NCBI GenBank assembly: GCA_015232315.1 | Contig: JADFZZ010000011.1 | Location: 49,509-113,508 of the forward strand | Direction of reading: 5' to 3' | Source: SAR324 cluster bacterium | Lineage (GTDB): Bacteria; SAR324; NAC60-12 | DNA length: 64,000 bases | Shown: positions 36,032 to 45,465 of the stretch, one piece after another | Position numbering within the stretch: the stretch's first letter is position 1 | Layout: each line of letters opens with the position of its first letter | Position numbers and translations under genes: made by a program | Notes under the pieces: model-generated | The model's database searches: none | Seen by the model: the letters and a program-made list of their open reading frames with translations, nothing else | What the model was told of the DNA's origin: nothing

Positions 36032-36700
36032 ATGAAAGAATACAAACAGGAATTTATTGAATTTATTGTCCAGGTCAAAGCCTTGCAATTTGGCAGTTTT
36101 ACCCTGAAAAGCGGCAGAACATCCCCTTATTTTTTCAATTCATCCCTGTTCAACTCTGGTGGTTTGATCAGTCGTCTGGGTTATTTTTATGCGGCGGCCA
36201 TCCATCAGGAATTCCCCGAAGCAACCCTGATCTATGGCCCCGCGTATAAAGGTATTCCGCTGTGTGTGGCCGCCGCCATGGAGTTTTCCAGAAATTTTGG
36301 CGAAATTGGCTATGTGTTCAACCGTAAAGAAGCTAAAACGCATGGCGACAAAGGACTTCTGGTCGGGCAAATCCCGATCCCTGCTGACATCATGGTCATG
36401 GTGGATGATGTGATCACCGATGGTGCCACAAAAAAAGAAGCGGTGGCTCTCCTTCAGGAATTGACACCGGCCCGGTTTGCCGGAGTTCTTGTGTCACTGG
36501 ACAGAAGGGAAACCAATACGGAAGGAAAAAATACGGTCAGAGCCTTCGAGGAAAGCACTGGTATTGCGGTTCGATCCATTGTGAACATTGATGAAGTTTG
36601 TGAATATCTCTGTGAACGCGATATTGGCGGTAATGTTTACATGACCCGGGAAACACTGCGCCAGATTCAGGAATACCGCAAACAGTTTGGCGAGCAATGA
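36032..36700 (+). CDS. pyrE: Orotate phosphoribosyltransferase
   Basis: 222 residues. The PRPP-binding signature MVMVDDVITDGATKKEA is clear, and FGSFTLKSGRTSPYFFN at the N-terminus and YGPAYKGIPLC are family-typical. It joins orotate to PRPP to give OMP in pyrimidine synthesis, in the cytoplasm, as a dimer sharing active sites. Its TGA overlaps the ATG of the Nudix gene (ATGA at 36697-36700), so the two are translationally coupled. No other pyrimidine gene is nearby. Confidence 0.96.
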   Translation: MKEYKQEFIEFIVQVKALQFGSFTLKSGRTSPYFFNSSLFNSGGLISRLGYFYAAAIHQEFPEATLIYGPAYKGIPLCVAAAMEFSRNFGEIGYVFNRKEAKTHGDKGLLVGQIPIPADIMVMVDDVITDGATKKEAVALLQELTPARFAGVLVSLDRRETNTEGKNTVRAFEESTGIAVRSIVNIDEVCEYLCERDIGGNVYMTRETLRQIQEYRKQFGEQ

Positions 36701-37338
36701 CAATGGCTGTTTCCATGCTCACTCAACTGGAACAGCAACTTGCCCGCTTTCACCCTCCTCATAATCCCAATATCAAAAAACGCGCTTCGGTTCTGATTCT
36801 TCTGCTGGAACGCGACGATTCCCTGAATTTTCTGCTCACACGTCGTTCAGACCAACTGCGTTCACATTCAGGTCAGGTGTCTTTTCCCGGCGGAAAACAG
36901 GATCATGAGGATTCCGGTCCCTTGGAAACCGCCCTGCGTGAAACCCATGAAGAACTGGGTATTGTTCCTGAAACCGTCCGGATCATCGGCCAGATTGATC
37001 AGATCATTTCCAGGCACCTCTACCTCGTAACGCCCTTTGTCGGTATCATTCAGAACGATTTGCAGATCATTCCCAACCCTGATGAAATTGAAAGCGTGTT
37101 TGAAGTTCCAGTCCATTTTTTTATGGAATCGGAACACCACACCGCAGAAATCCGGAATGATTTTCAGCGTCCTTTTATTTCTCATCATTACCATTATGCT
37201 GACTATGACATCTGGGGAATGACCGCCATGCTGATCTTGCGGTTGCTGGAAATCGGCTGGAGTTATGTGCCCGATTATCCTGTTTATCATCCGGAGGCCC
37301 CCACATGGATGGAACTTTCACAGAATTTTTCCGGGTGA
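36697..37338 (+). CDS. CoA pyrophosphatase-type Nudix hydrolase
   Basis: 213 residues. The UPF0035 signature RSDQLRSHSGQVSFPGGK runs directly into a Nudix box whose core is ALRETHEELGI, with the metal-binding glutamates in place. This combination marks CoA/acyl-CoA diphosphatases of the NudL/PCD1 group, which release 4'-phosphopantetheine and 3',5'-ADP. It lacks membrane segments and acts in the cytoplasm. The start overlaps the pyrE stop; another ATG three codons in is also possible. The gap downstream (37339-37617) contains a MITE-like element. Confidence 0.9.
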   Translation: MTMAVSMLTQLEQQLARFHPPHNPNIKKRASVLILLLERDDSLNFLLTRRSDQLRSHSGQVSFPGGKQDHEDSGPLETALRETHEELGIVPETVRIIGQIDQIISRHLYLVTPFVGIIQNDLQIIPNPDEIESVFEVPVHFFMESEHHTAEIRNDFQRPFISHHYHYADYDIWGMTAMLILRLLEIGWSYVPDYPVYHPEAPTWMELSQNFSG

Positions 37339-37383
37339 TCGTTACTCTTCAGGGTAAAACCAGGTGGAAATGAAACTTTCGAT

Positions 37384-37502
37384 GTAAGCGTTCAGCTTTC
37401 AGTGTTTATGCGCTTCAGAAATAACTCAATAGCAGAAAATATCGTTTGGCTTCCAGGCCTTGAGAATTCCTGAAAACTAATAACTGACGGCTGAACGCTT
37501 AC
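37384..37502. mobile_element. MITE-like inverted-repeat element with an apparent target duplication
   Basis: Terminal inverted repeats 37384-37403 and 37483-37502 match at 18 of 20 positions, beginning GTAAGCGTTCAGC. The nine-base sequence ACTTTCGAT occurs directly outside the left end (37375-37383) and again at the right end (37501-37509, sharing its first two bases with the repeat), as expected for a target-site duplication. There is no ORF inside. A related element lies at 54523-54631. Confidence 0.6.
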
Positions 37503-37617
37503 TTTCGATAAGGATCGTTCAAAAATAACAAACGTGCCCCACGGGACGTAGGGCTCGAGCAAACTTTTACAACTTATTCTTTTGCCATTCCATATCATTT
37601 GTGCCGGAGTTTTCATT

Positions 37618-38061
37618 ATGCCATGTGCCGTTGTCAGGGAATCTATTGATATTCATTCATTACTGAATCGTGGCCGTCATCAGGCGGCTGGTGCCCGGAT
37701 ATTATTTTGCGGGGATGTCAGGAATCATAGTGAGCAAAAAGAAGTGATTTTTCTGGAATATGAAGCTCATGAATCCATGGCACTTAAAAAAATCCATGAA
37801 ATTGTAGCCTCTGCCGAGAAAAAATGGCCGATTCATTATGTCGAGGTCGTTCATCGTCTGGGGAAAATGGAGGTCACCGAATGCTCTGTAGCGATTGTCG
37901 TGTCGTGTTCTCACCGCAGGGAAGCCTATGAAGCGAGTCGTTATATCATTGATACGATAAAGCATACGGTTCCAATCTGGAAAAAAGAACATTTCACAGA
38001 TGGCACTTCTTCATGGAGCAAGGGGTGTGAAGCCTGTGAAATCCACGAACATGAAACCTGA
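37618..38061 (+). CDS. moaE: Molybdopterin synthase catalytic subunit
   Basis: 147 residues from the ATG at 37618 (GGAG eight bases upstream). Family motifs are GARILFCGDVRNHSEQ, the long helix ending LKKIHEIVASAEKKW, VVHRLGKMEVTE, and PIWKKEHFTDGTSSW, which holds the Lys residues that contact the MoaD thiocarboxylate. With MoaD it inserts two sulfurs into precursor Z to form molybdopterin. No moaD, moaC or molybdoenzyme gene is in the window, so it is a solitary pathway gene here. Its stop lies four bases from that of the convergent TerB-like gene. Confidence 0.94.
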   Translation: MPCAVVRESIDIHSLLNRGRHQAAGARILFCGDVRNHSEQKEVIFLEYEAHESMALKKIHEIVASAEKKWPIHYVEVVHRLGKMEVTECSVAIVVSCSHRREAYEASRYIIDTIKHTVPIWKKEHFTDGTSSWSKGCEACEIHEHET

Positions 38062-38065
38062 AATT

Positions 38066-38518
38066 TTATTCGTAACAGGCTTTCAGTTCTGATCCTGCCT
38101 GAATCAATGCTTCCATCTTGCGTTTCCAGACAATGCCTTCCCCGGCCCACTTGATGATTATTTTAATAAAATCCCTGGGAAACCCCAGTTTCAATCCCGC
38201 CTGAAATAAAAAATCCATTTCACGAGTGCTCAACTCCATATCGGATGAAAGGATCAGACTCAGTTCCAGCAGGATCTGGACTTCTTGCTGCCGACTGCCA
38301 TTGGGAAATTTATGGAGAGGGGGCAATTGCTGGGTTTTTACCGCTTCAATCAGGGCATCCACCTTGGTTTGGGATGACAGGAAAGAGAGTGCCTGTTCCA
38401 GGTATCGCATTTCTTCCGGGGCGATGTTTCCATCCGCTATGATGGCGCCACAGATGGCGATTGCCAGCCAGTTGCGCTGAGGTTCCGTCAATTCATGAGG
38501 GTGAATAATAGTAAACAT
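38066..38518 (-). CDS. TerB-like helical protein
   Basis: 150 residues from the ATG at 38518, with AAAGGA about six bases upstream; an in-frame start at 38593 would overlap the upstream gene. The helical pattern AIAICGAIIADGNIAPEEMR with the acidic ADGNIAPEE loop, repeated more weakly in LILSSDMELSTREMDFLF, is that of TerB/DjlA-type domains. These all-helical domains often bind metal and occur in stress and envelope proteins. There are no membrane segments. It follows the glycosyltransferase gene by 16 bases on the same strand, so the two are probably co-transcribed. The function is unknown. Confidence 0.7.
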   Translation of the reverse strand: MFTIIHPHELTEPQRNWLAIAICGAIIADGNIAPEEMRYLEQALSFLSSQTKVDALIEAVKTQQLPPLHKFPNGSRQQEVQILLELSLILSSDMELSTREMDFLFQAGLKLGFPRDFIKIIIKWAGEGIVWKRKMEALIQAGSELKACYE

Positions 38519-38534
38519 GAGCGTCCTTTCCAGT

Positions 38535-39752
38535 TCAAGCTGAAGTCCGGGTCCACAATTCCAGAATTTTTTGCGCGTAAGCCTTTTCACCATGGATGAG
38601 TTGATATTGCTTACTCATCGTTTCCAGTTTTTCCGCCAGTAGGGGATCCGTTGCCGCATGTAGCAGAATTTGTGTGATATCAGGCATTTTCCAGTTTGTA
38701 ACAATCAAATCCTCCAGTCCATATTGTGCCAGTTCATGCGCCATCCATGTTCCGGCAGACGCAAGACATCGTTTTTTCATGGCGACCATTTCCACAAATA
38801 CCCCTGACGTGCTGTTGAGATAAAGCATGGCGGGATGAGGATAGAGCAGAATATCCGAGGCGTCCAGCCAGCTCATGTATTCCTGGCGGGATAAGCCATT
38901 GGGCAAAATCGAGACATCCAGAGAAAGAAACCGGGTACTGGACTGCTGACTGTCCTGAATGGCAAAGCTCAGTTTGTTTTTTCCCAGAACATCATGCAGA
39001 TCCAGGTATCTTAGAAATTCATATTTGTAGGAGTCGGCCTTGCCAAGCCAGCATAAAATCTGTCCATTTTTTTTCAGATCCAGTTTGGGATTATCAATGC
39101 AGGTTTCCAAATGAGGAATTGGCAAAACCGTCATGGGTTCAGAGGAAGGCCAGGTTTGAGCGACCAGTTCACTGTCTGTGAGAAACTGAAATCTGGATGC
39201 GTTCCGCAACCGCTGATACATTTTCCCCATCAGGATTTCTGTGTAAATCCGGAAGGGCTGCTGCCACCATTTTGCGGTCAGCCAATATTTCCAGGGCATG
39301 ATTCCCAAACGCTCAATACACCACACATGAATCCTGTCTGACGACTGAAGCGAGGCCACCAGCACACCGGCAATGCGAGAAACCCAATAGTCGTCTGTAA
39401 TGACAATCAACGGTCGTTCTGATTCTGACAAGTGATGGGACAACACCTGACGCACTGTTGAGGAAAGCTTAAACAGCGCTGTGGAAAAAGATTGAAGCCT
39501 GCGGATAACTTTATTGGCGAGGTCGTTCTTGATGGTAACGCCCTGATCCAGGGCAAAATGCCAGTTTTCCGGAATATCCTCAGGAATCCGGCTGATGTTG
39601 TGTTTCAACGGCAAATAGACATGATGTTCCCAACCCAGAATTTCGGTTGCCCGGCCTACTGCCCGGAAATAGGTATAAAGATGACCTCCTATGCCTTTGA
39701 AATGCGGCAACATGATCAATACAACAGGAGAATTTTTATGGGGATCCGGCAT
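38535..39752 (-). CDS. Glycosyltransferase-like protein (GT-B fold, group 1 type)
   Basis: 405 residues, cytoplasmic. The N-terminal VVLIMLPHFKGIGGHLYTYF is a Rossmann strand with a Gly-rich turn. In the C-terminal half LCWLGKADSYKYEFLRYLDL, SILPNGLSRQEYMSWLDASD and STSGVFVEMVAMKKRCLAS follow the GT4 pattern of a sugar-nucleotide site, with the E-x7-E-like motif partly degenerate. It may transfer a sugar to a lipid, polysaccharide or protein, but no other polysaccharide gene is nearby. The assignment rests on fold pattern. The TerB-like gene follows. Confidence 0.7.
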   Translation of the reverse strand: MPDPHKNSPVVLIMLPHFKGIGGHLYTYFRAVGRATEILGWEHHVYLPLKHNISRIPEDIPENWHFALDQGVTIKNDLANKVIRRLQSFSTALFKLSSTVRQVLSHHLSESERPLIVITDDYWVSRIAGVLVASLQSSDRIHVWCIERLGIMPWKYWLTAKWWQQPFRIYTEILMGKMYQRLRNASRFQFLTDSELVAQTWPSSEPMTVLPIPHLETCIDNPKLDLKKNGQILCWLGKADSYKYEFLRYLDLHDVLGKNKLSFAIQDSQQSSTRFLSLDVSILPNGLSRQEYMSWLDASDILLYPHPAMLYLNSTSGVFVEMVAMKKRCLASAGTWMAHELAQYGLEDLIVTNWKMPDITQILLHAATDPLLAEKLETMSKQYQLIHGEKAYAQKILELWTRTSA

Positions 39753-39781
39753 CGAGCTTCACTCAAAAAATAACTATTCAG

Positions 39782-39849
39782 TCACAGAGTCACAGACCCA
39801 CAGAGGATCCATGAAATTTATAATTCTCTATGCAGTGGCATCTCTGTGA
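39782..39849. repeat. Short inverted repeat built on CACAGAG
   Basis: TCACAGAG (39782-39789) is exactly mirrored by CTCTGTGA (39842-39849), with extra CACAGA units beside the left arm. It sits between two minus-strand genes and is AT-rich in the middle. It may be another dispersed repeat. Confidence 0.4.
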
Positions 39850-39868
39850 TAAAACCTGAAAAGATTCT

Positions 39869-41443
39869 TCAGGTTTTGCCATTAAGCAGATTGAAAATGA
39901 TTTCATTGGTATTGGAATGATTGGCTTCATAGGTTTCCAGGATACTCCGGGTGATGGTAACGGTCTGTTGTCGCTGGGTAAATATATTGTTGATGATGGG
40001 AGCCCAGGCTGTCATGAAATCACTCACATATTTATGAATGGAATCAATTTTTTTACTGACCATTCGTTCCACAATATAATCAATGGCGTCATCGTTCCAA
40101 TCTACCTGTGGAGCCAGAAATGGATATTTACGCATACTCTGTTCAATATGCGGACGGACGATCAACTGGTATGTCATGGGCAGATATTGATCTACAAATT
40201 CAGGAGTGATGGTGTATTCCTCCAGATTCAGGCTGGGAAGATGAAACATGAATTCGTTGGTCAAGCGGAAGCAGATTTCTGTCAACGCTCGTCCACCGGT
40301 CTGAACTTCTGCGGCTTGTTGCGCAATCCGTTTTAATGATTCATCGGAGAACCTTACTTTTTTTCCTGTTGTTTTTGAAATACTGTTTTCAATTTGCTGA
40401 GAAATGGACCCCTTGGCATCGCGGAGAACTTCATACAATTTTTGCTCATCCAGACGTTCCAGCGGCACAATATAGGTGATCCTTCCAACCAACTCGGGAA
40501 TGAGTCCATACTCAATCAGATCTTGCGGCAAAACATCAGTGAGAGACACATCATGGATGGTCATGGTTTCTTTTTTGGCAAAGCCGATGGATTGCCCAAG
40601 TTCCTTGCGTTTGCGTTTAAGAATCACTTCTTCCAGACCATCAAACGCGCCTGCCAGAATAAACAGGATGTTGCGGGTGGAGATCTTGGCATTGGCCGGA
40701 TCATTGCCCTGCATCATTTCCCGGATGCTGTTGATATTGGTCTGTGAAAAAATATCAATGGTTGAATTTTCCATCGGTCGCAACAGTTCCTGCTGAACGC
40801 CTTTGCCTGTCACAATGGAATTGGAAATGTAGTCGTCCCGACTTCCGCCTGCCAGTTTATCAATTTCATCAACCAGAATGATGCCACATTCCGCCTTGGC
40901 CATATCGCCATCGGTGACGTAATACAGTTCCCTGACCGCATCCTGAATGCTGTCGCCTACAAAACCTGTCTTTGTCATAGAGGTCGCGTCCACTTTCACA
41001 AACGGCACACCCAGAATGGTACTGAGTGTATTGGCCAGAAGTGTCTTACCGGAACCAGTCGGACCGATCATCAAAATGGATGATTTAATGTAGTTCTCAT
41101 TTTTCCGGCCTGTCTCCATTTCACGTTTCAGATGAGACATGTGGTAGTAGGACACTTGAGACAGCACCTTTTTGGAATCATGCTGGCCCACCACATAGGT
41201 ATCCAGATGTTCCCTGATGGTGTAAGGATCCTTGACTTTCAGAAAGGAGGAATCTGATTCCATTTCCGGGGTTGCGGAAGCGGAGGCATACAGCGGAGCA
41301 TATTTGGCTTCAATGGTTCGCAGATTGCCTTTGAGTCGATCCAGATAAGGATGTGCTTCACGAGGGACCAGGTTTCTAAGATCTTCAAATTTTTTTTCGT
41401 AAATTTCTTCATATGTTAAATGTCGTTTTCCCATGATCCCCAT
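39869..41443 (-). CDS. ClpX-like AAA+ unfoldase without the zinc domain and with a C-terminal extension
   Basis: About 524 residues from the ATG at 41443; an ATG at 41434 with GGGGA is equally possible, and the frame extends to 41677. It has Walker A GPTGSGKTLLANTL, a GYVG-like pore loop (KTGFVGDS), Walker B GIILVDEIDKLAGG, an IGF tripeptide (GQSIGF) where ClpX has its ClpP-docking loop, and LIEYGLIPELVGRI. The N-terminal four-Cys zinc domain of ClpX is replaced by an unrelated helical stretch (LTYEEIYEKKFEDLRNLV). About 110 extra residues follow the usual end. It is probably a ClpP-associated or stand-alone unfoldase paralogous to ClpX. Confidence 0.85.
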   Translation of the reverse strand: MGIMGKRHLTYEEIYEKKFEDLRNLVPREAHPYLDRLKGNLRTIEAKYAPLYASASATPEMESDSSFLKVKDPYTIREHLDTYVVGQHDSKKVLSQVSYYHMSHLKREMETGRKNENYIKSSILMIGPTGSGKTLLANTLSTILGVPFVKVDATSMTKTGFVGDSIQDAVRELYYVTDGDMAKAECGIILVDEIDKLAGGSRDDYISNSIVTGKGVQQELLRPMENSTIDIFSQTNINSIREMMQGNDPANAKISTRNILFILAGAFDGLEEVILKRKRKELGQSIGFAKKETMTIHDVSLTDVLPQDLIEYGLIPELVGRITYIVPLERLDEQKLYEVLRDAKGSISQQIENSISKTTGKKVRFSDESLKRIAQQAAEVQTGGRALTEICFRLTNEFMFHLPSLNLEEYTITPEFVDQYLPMTYQLIVRPHIEQSMRKYPFLAPQVDWNDDAIDYIVERMVSKKIDSIHKYVSDFMTAWAPIINNIFTQRQQTVTITRSILETYEANHSNTNEIIFNLLNGKT

Positions 41444-41757
41444 GAATTTTCTGGTTCGGATATTTGAGTTGCCAACGGATAGCATCAATGAATAACGTGG
41501 ACAGGGTGGTATCTTATGGGGAATCCGGATTAGGTGCAAGGAAAGTTTTAAATGAACATGGCGCCGAAGCCACCAAATAATTTTTATTTTAAAAACGCGT
41601 TTGGATGTGATTGCTTCAGGGCATTGTTTCCAGCAAACGAGCCTCTGTTTGAAGTCGGTTTTACTCCTTGACATCAAAATTCATCCTGCATAGGATCGGC
41701 CCTTGACAGAGGCTGAACAGATGATGGGATTTTATAATTTTTCACAGGAGGAGTGTT
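41444..41757. other. Divergent gap between the ClpX-like and nitronate monooxygenase genes
   Basis: The only recognisable signals are a perfect TTGACA (41703-41708) and a perfect TATAAT (41733-41738) on the plus strand. They are 24 bases apart, too far for an ordinary sigma70 promoter. A strong AGGAGG precedes the ATG at 41758. The rest may be untranslated leader or the extended 5' part of the ClpX-like frame. Confidence 0.4.
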
Positions 41758-42744
41758 ATGGGGATTTTCGAAAATACGTTTACCAGACAGGCAGGCATTC
41801 AATATCCGATCATTTGCGGAGCAATGTATCCCTGTAGCAATCCTGAACTGGTTGCCGCTGTTTCAGAAGCCGGCGGTCTGGGAATCATCCAGCCTGTGTC
41901 CATGGTCTATGCCCATGGACATGATTTTGAGAAAGGCCTCAAACTCATCCGTGAACTGACCAGCAAGCCTGTCGGAATGAACATCATTGTTGAAAAATCG
42001 GTGAAGGCCTATGAAGACCGGATGAAAGCCTGGATGGATATCGCACTGGAACAGGGCATCCGCTTTTTTGTCACCGCTCTTGGAAATCCAGCCTGGGTGG
42101 TTGAAAAAGCGCATGCCCGGGGAGGCCTTGTCTATCATAATGTGACCGAACGCAAATGGGCAAAACGCGCCTTGAATGAAGGTGTCGATGGAATCATCTG
42201 CGTCAATAACCGCGCCGGAGGTCATGCGGGAACCCATTCTCCTGAAAAAATGATTTCGGAACTGAACGATCTTGGCGTTCCCCTGATCTGTGCGGGAGGC
42301 ATTGGTGATGAACAGCATTTTGCTGATGCCTTGAACCTGGGCTATCAGGGCGTCCAGATGGGCACCGCGTTTATCGCGACGGTAGAATGTAATTCACATC
42401 AGGATTATAAACAGGCGATCGTGGACGCGACAGAAGAGGATATTGTGCTGACGGATAAAATTTCAGGAGTTCCCTGTGCGATCATCAACACACCCTCTGT
42501 GCAGAAAATGGGTGTGACTGCCGGGCCATTTTCCAGAATTCTGCTGAAAGGCAGAAAAACAAAACACTGGATGCGCACCTTTTACAGTGTGTTGTCCTTG
42601 TGGAAATTCAAGCAGTCAACCCTCAAAGGCAAGGGTTACAAAGATTATTTTCAGGCTGGAAAAAGTGTGTCTGGTATTCATCAGATTGAACCCGCGGGAG
42701 AACTCATCCGTCGATTTGCCGCAACCATGGAAGAGCAAGCCTGA
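41758..42744 (+). CDS. Nitronate monooxygenase family flavoprotein
   Basis: 328 residues, an FMN-binding TIM barrel. Signatures are IQYPIICGAMYPCSNPELVA, ICVNNRAGGHAGTHSP, LICAGGIGDEQHFADALNLG and VQMGTAFIATVEC. Family members oxidise alkyl nitronates with O2 or act as related FMN oxidoreductases. The N-terminal cysteine and CGAMYP motif differ slightly from the classic GAPM, so the true substrate may differ. A consensus AGGAGG lies six bases from the ATG. It is monocistronic and convergent with the hybrid kinase downstream. Confidence 0.88.
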   Translation: MGIFENTFTRQAGIQYPIICGAMYPCSNPELVAAVSEAGGLGIIQPVSMVYAHGHDFEKGLKLIRELTSKPVGMNIIVEKSVKAYEDRMKAWMDIALEQGIRFFVTALGNPAWVVEKAHARGGLVYHNVTERKWAKRALNEGVDGIICVNNRAGGHAGTHSPEKMISELNDLGVPLICAGGIGDEQHFADALNLGYQGVQMGTAFIATVECNSHQDYKQAIVDATEEDIVLTDKISGVPCAIINTPSVQKMGVTAGPFSRILLKGRKTKHWMRTFYSVLSLWKFKQSTLKGKGYKDYFQAGKSVSGIHQIEPAGELIRRFAATMEEQA

Positions 42745-42758
42745 TTGTTTCAGTGGTT

Positions 42759-45446
42759 TCACAAAGAGGCCTTGTGTGCTTCCCAGAAGGCCAGCAACCG
42801 CTGTTGTTCATTGCGCAACTCGACCAGCAGTTCCTGAGCCAGTTCCAGATTGTTTGATTCACCTGCCTTTTCCATTTTGAGGGCCAATTCGCTCAACCGG
42901 TTGGCCGCAATGGTACGGGCACTGCCTTTCAATCCATGTCCTTCATTTCGTATAGCAGGGCAATCCTGCTGACGGATCAGTTCTTCAATCTTCAAAAACC
43001 GTTCATCCATGGTGTCAATAAATTGCTGAATCACCATATTCAGCAGATCTTTGTCCTCTTCAAACAATAACAGGGCCTGATTGTATTCTATCGGTTTTTC
43101 CAGGGATGAAGCCGCGTCTGTTGGATTATTGACAGCAGTATCTGTGACCGTATTATTTTCTGAGGATAATCTATTTTCAGACTCAACCATGGTTTCCTTT
43201 CTTATCCACTTTTTTATCATCATAAACAGTTTGTCTTTACTCAACGGTTTTTCGAGAAAATCATTCATACCAACAGCAAAACATTCAGAGGATTCACGAG
43301 CATAGGGATGTGCTGACAGCGCAATGATAGGCACCGCGACATGACCAGCCTGTTGTTCTATTTTTCTGATTCGTCGAGTTGCTTCAAAACCGTCCATCAC
43401 CGGCATTTGCAGATCCATCAGAATCATGTCAAACAAACCGGGGCGAAACATTTCCAGAGCCTTCTCTCCATTTGCCGCGGTATGCCCATGTCCGCCGATC
43501 TTTGATAACAGATGTACCACCAGTATCTGGTTGGTTTCATAGTCTTCGACAATCATCACATTCAACGCCTGGCTGGCCATCAGCTCGTACTGATCGGTAT
43601 TTTCTATGGAAACATGTCTGTTTACCGGAATACCCTCGCGATTTTTTCCAAGACAGACCGTGAAGGAAAAACTACTGCCCTGATTGACGACACTGCGGAC
43701 CTGAATCTGCCCTTGCATCAGTTCAACCAACGCTTTGGAAATGGTGGTTCCCAGACCTGTGCCACCATATTTTCTGGTTAAACTCCCATCCACCTGAGTG
43801 AAGCTCTCAAAAATACGATCCAACTGTTCCGCGGGAATCCCGATGCCTGTGTCTTCCACGTCAAATTTCAGTACGACGGTGGTTCCCTGATCGTCTTGCA
43901 GTGTACATCGCAATTGAATGCCACCCTGTTCTGTGAATTTTGCGGCATTGCTGATCAGATTGACAAAAATCTGTCGCAGTCGGCCATAGTCTCCCACAAG
44001 GATTTCAGGAATGGTTTCATCCAACTGCCATTGATATGTTAACTTTTTTTGACGTATCTGTGTTCCCAGACTTTCATCCAGATCAATCAATAGATCCTGA
44101 AGATAAAATGGCTGTGGATCGAGTTTCAATTTACCCACAGTGAGTTTTGCCTGGTCGAGAATATCATCAATCAACCCCTTGAGCACTCTCGATTCAGACA
44201 GAATTCTTCCCATGTAATGCTGAATATCCTGCAACTGTCCGGAAGTCTGCGCCAATTCACAAAAACCCATGATCCCATTCAGCGGAGTGCGCATTTCGTG
44301 GGACAGATTGGCAATGAATTCTGTTTTATTGCGGTTGGCTTGCTCAGCGATATCACGTGCATGACTCAACTTTATTTCCCATTCCTTACGCTCCAGAACA
44401 TTCAAAAATACTTCTCCAATAATCTGTAACAAGGCCAGATCTTCCTGAAGCCAGGTATCCCATGTGTAAAAAGAATCAAACGAGATAAACCCGACCACGT
44501 CACCGGAACGCTTCATGGAAACCGCAATCAGCGACTTTACCGGAAAATCATCATCCTCATCCGGTGTGATTGGCTTCTGGGTGAAGATAGGGATTTCAAA
44601 ATTGCCCAATTGTTCCAGCTCATTTTTGATCCAGTCAAGATTGTCCTCAATCCAGGATTGGTCCTGAAATGCAGGAGAAACCTTGGCATTATGCCATTCA
44701 AAGAAATTTCTGATGCCTGAATCGTCAAAACGGGCCATGTGCATTTGTTCCGCATGAATAAACATTCCAATCTTTTCCAGAACATCAACAATCGATTCAT
44801 CAATTTTTTCCATTTCAACGTTGATGAACTGAATGGAAATCTGCGTGATGAGTTTTTCAAATTCGATATGGAACTGAATGGCGGATTGAAGATTTTTTGA
44901 GTGAGAGACGTCTGAAGTTTCTTTCCAGAATTTATTCCCGTGAATGTTCTTTGAAGAATCAATGAATGTGGATTCATAACGCTGAAGTATTTCCACATGT
45001 TTGACATATTCGAGATTCTTTTCTGTCAGCATCTTCATTTTATTCTGATGCGACAGGATTCCCCATTTCAGAAATGTTCGATCCACCCATTCATGTGAAA
45101 CTTCTGTTTGCAAATAGGGAAGTGACAGTTTCAGGCATTGAAGGGAGGTCTTTGCCAAAATGGTGTGTTCTGTGAGGCCTTGTTCAAACAGTTGTTCTTC
45201 ACCAATCATCATTCCGGAGTCTGATAACTCCATAATCGAGCATCCCTGTCGGATAACACTTGCCGAACCTGAAAGTAGAATGAACAGATCTGTCAGTGGT
45301 TCGTCTTCGCAATAGACATCTTCATCTGGGAAATAATGAATGATCTGCCCCAGATTGATAATTTGCAGCAGGGTCTCTTCCGTTTGGTTTGAGCAATATC
45401 GGGAGGCCTTGAGCAATTGAATGTATTTGTCCAGTGTCGCGTCCAT
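42759..45446 (-). CDS. Hybrid histidine kinase: cNMP-binding fold, GAF, HisKA-HATPase, receiver, Hpt
   Basis: 895 residues, no membrane segment. Residues 1-120 form a cyclic-nucleotide-binding fold ([30 protein letters not shown]). Its phosphate cassette reads [17 protein letters not shown], lacking the canonical Arg, so cAMP binding is doubtful. A GAF domain spans about 210-350. HisKA has [15 protein letters not shown]; HATPase has [20 protein letters not shown] and [10 protein letters not shown] receiver ([23 protein letters not shown]) and an Hpt domain ([12 protein letters not shown]) complete an internal phosphorelay. The orphan ParA-type ATPase gene ends 19 bases upstream, so the two are likely co-transcribed. 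Confidence 0.93.
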   Translation of the reverse strand: MDATLDKYIQLLKASRYCSNQTEETLLQIINLGQIIHYFPDEDVYCEDEPLTDLFILLSGSASVIRQGCSIMELSDSGMMIGEEQLFEQGLTEHTILAKTSLQCLKLSLPYLQTEVSHEWVDRTFLKWGILSHQNKMKMLTEKNLEYVKHVEILQRYESTFIDSSKNIHGNKFWKETSDVSHSKNLQSAIQFHIEFEKLITQISIQFINVEMEKIDESIVDVLEKIGMFIHAEQMHMARFDDSGIRNFFEWHNAKVSPAFQDQSWIEDNLDWIKNELEQLGNFEIPIFTQKPITPDEDDDFPVKSLIAVSMKRSGDVVGFISFDSFYTWDTWLQEDLALLQIIGEVFLNVLERKEWEIKLSHARDIAEQANRNKTEFIANLSHEMRTPLNGIMGFCELAQTSGQLQDIQHYMGRILSESRVLKGLIDDILDQAKLTVGKLKLDPQPFYLQDLLIDLDESLGTQIRQKKLTYQWQLDETIPEILVGDYGRLRQIFVNLISNAAKFTEQGGIQLRCTLQDDQGTTVVLKFDVEDTGIGIPAEQLDRIFESFTQVDGSLTRKYGGTGLGTTISKALVELMQGQIQVRSVVNQGSSFSFTVCLGKNREGIPVNRHVSIENTDQYELMASQALNVMIVEDYETNQILVVHLLSKIGGHGHTAANGEKALEMFRPGLFDMILMDLQMPVMDGFEATRRIRKIEQQAGHVAVPIIALSAHPYARESSECFAVGMNDFLEKPLSKDKLFMMIKKWIRKETMVESENRLSSENNTVTDTAVNNPTDAASSLEKPIEYNQALLLFEEDKDLLNMVIQQFIDTMDERFLKIEELIRQQDCPAIRNEGHGLKGSARTIAANRLSELALKMEKAGESNNLELAQELLVELRNEQQRLLAFWEAHKASL

Positions 45447-45465
45447 ATAACCGGGTAACCAGAGT

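Noticed and set aside
41703..41738. Perfect TTGACA and TATAAT upstream of the nitronate monooxygenase gene
   Set aside because: The 24-base spacing is outside the range for a sigma70 promoter, so I did not call it a promoter.
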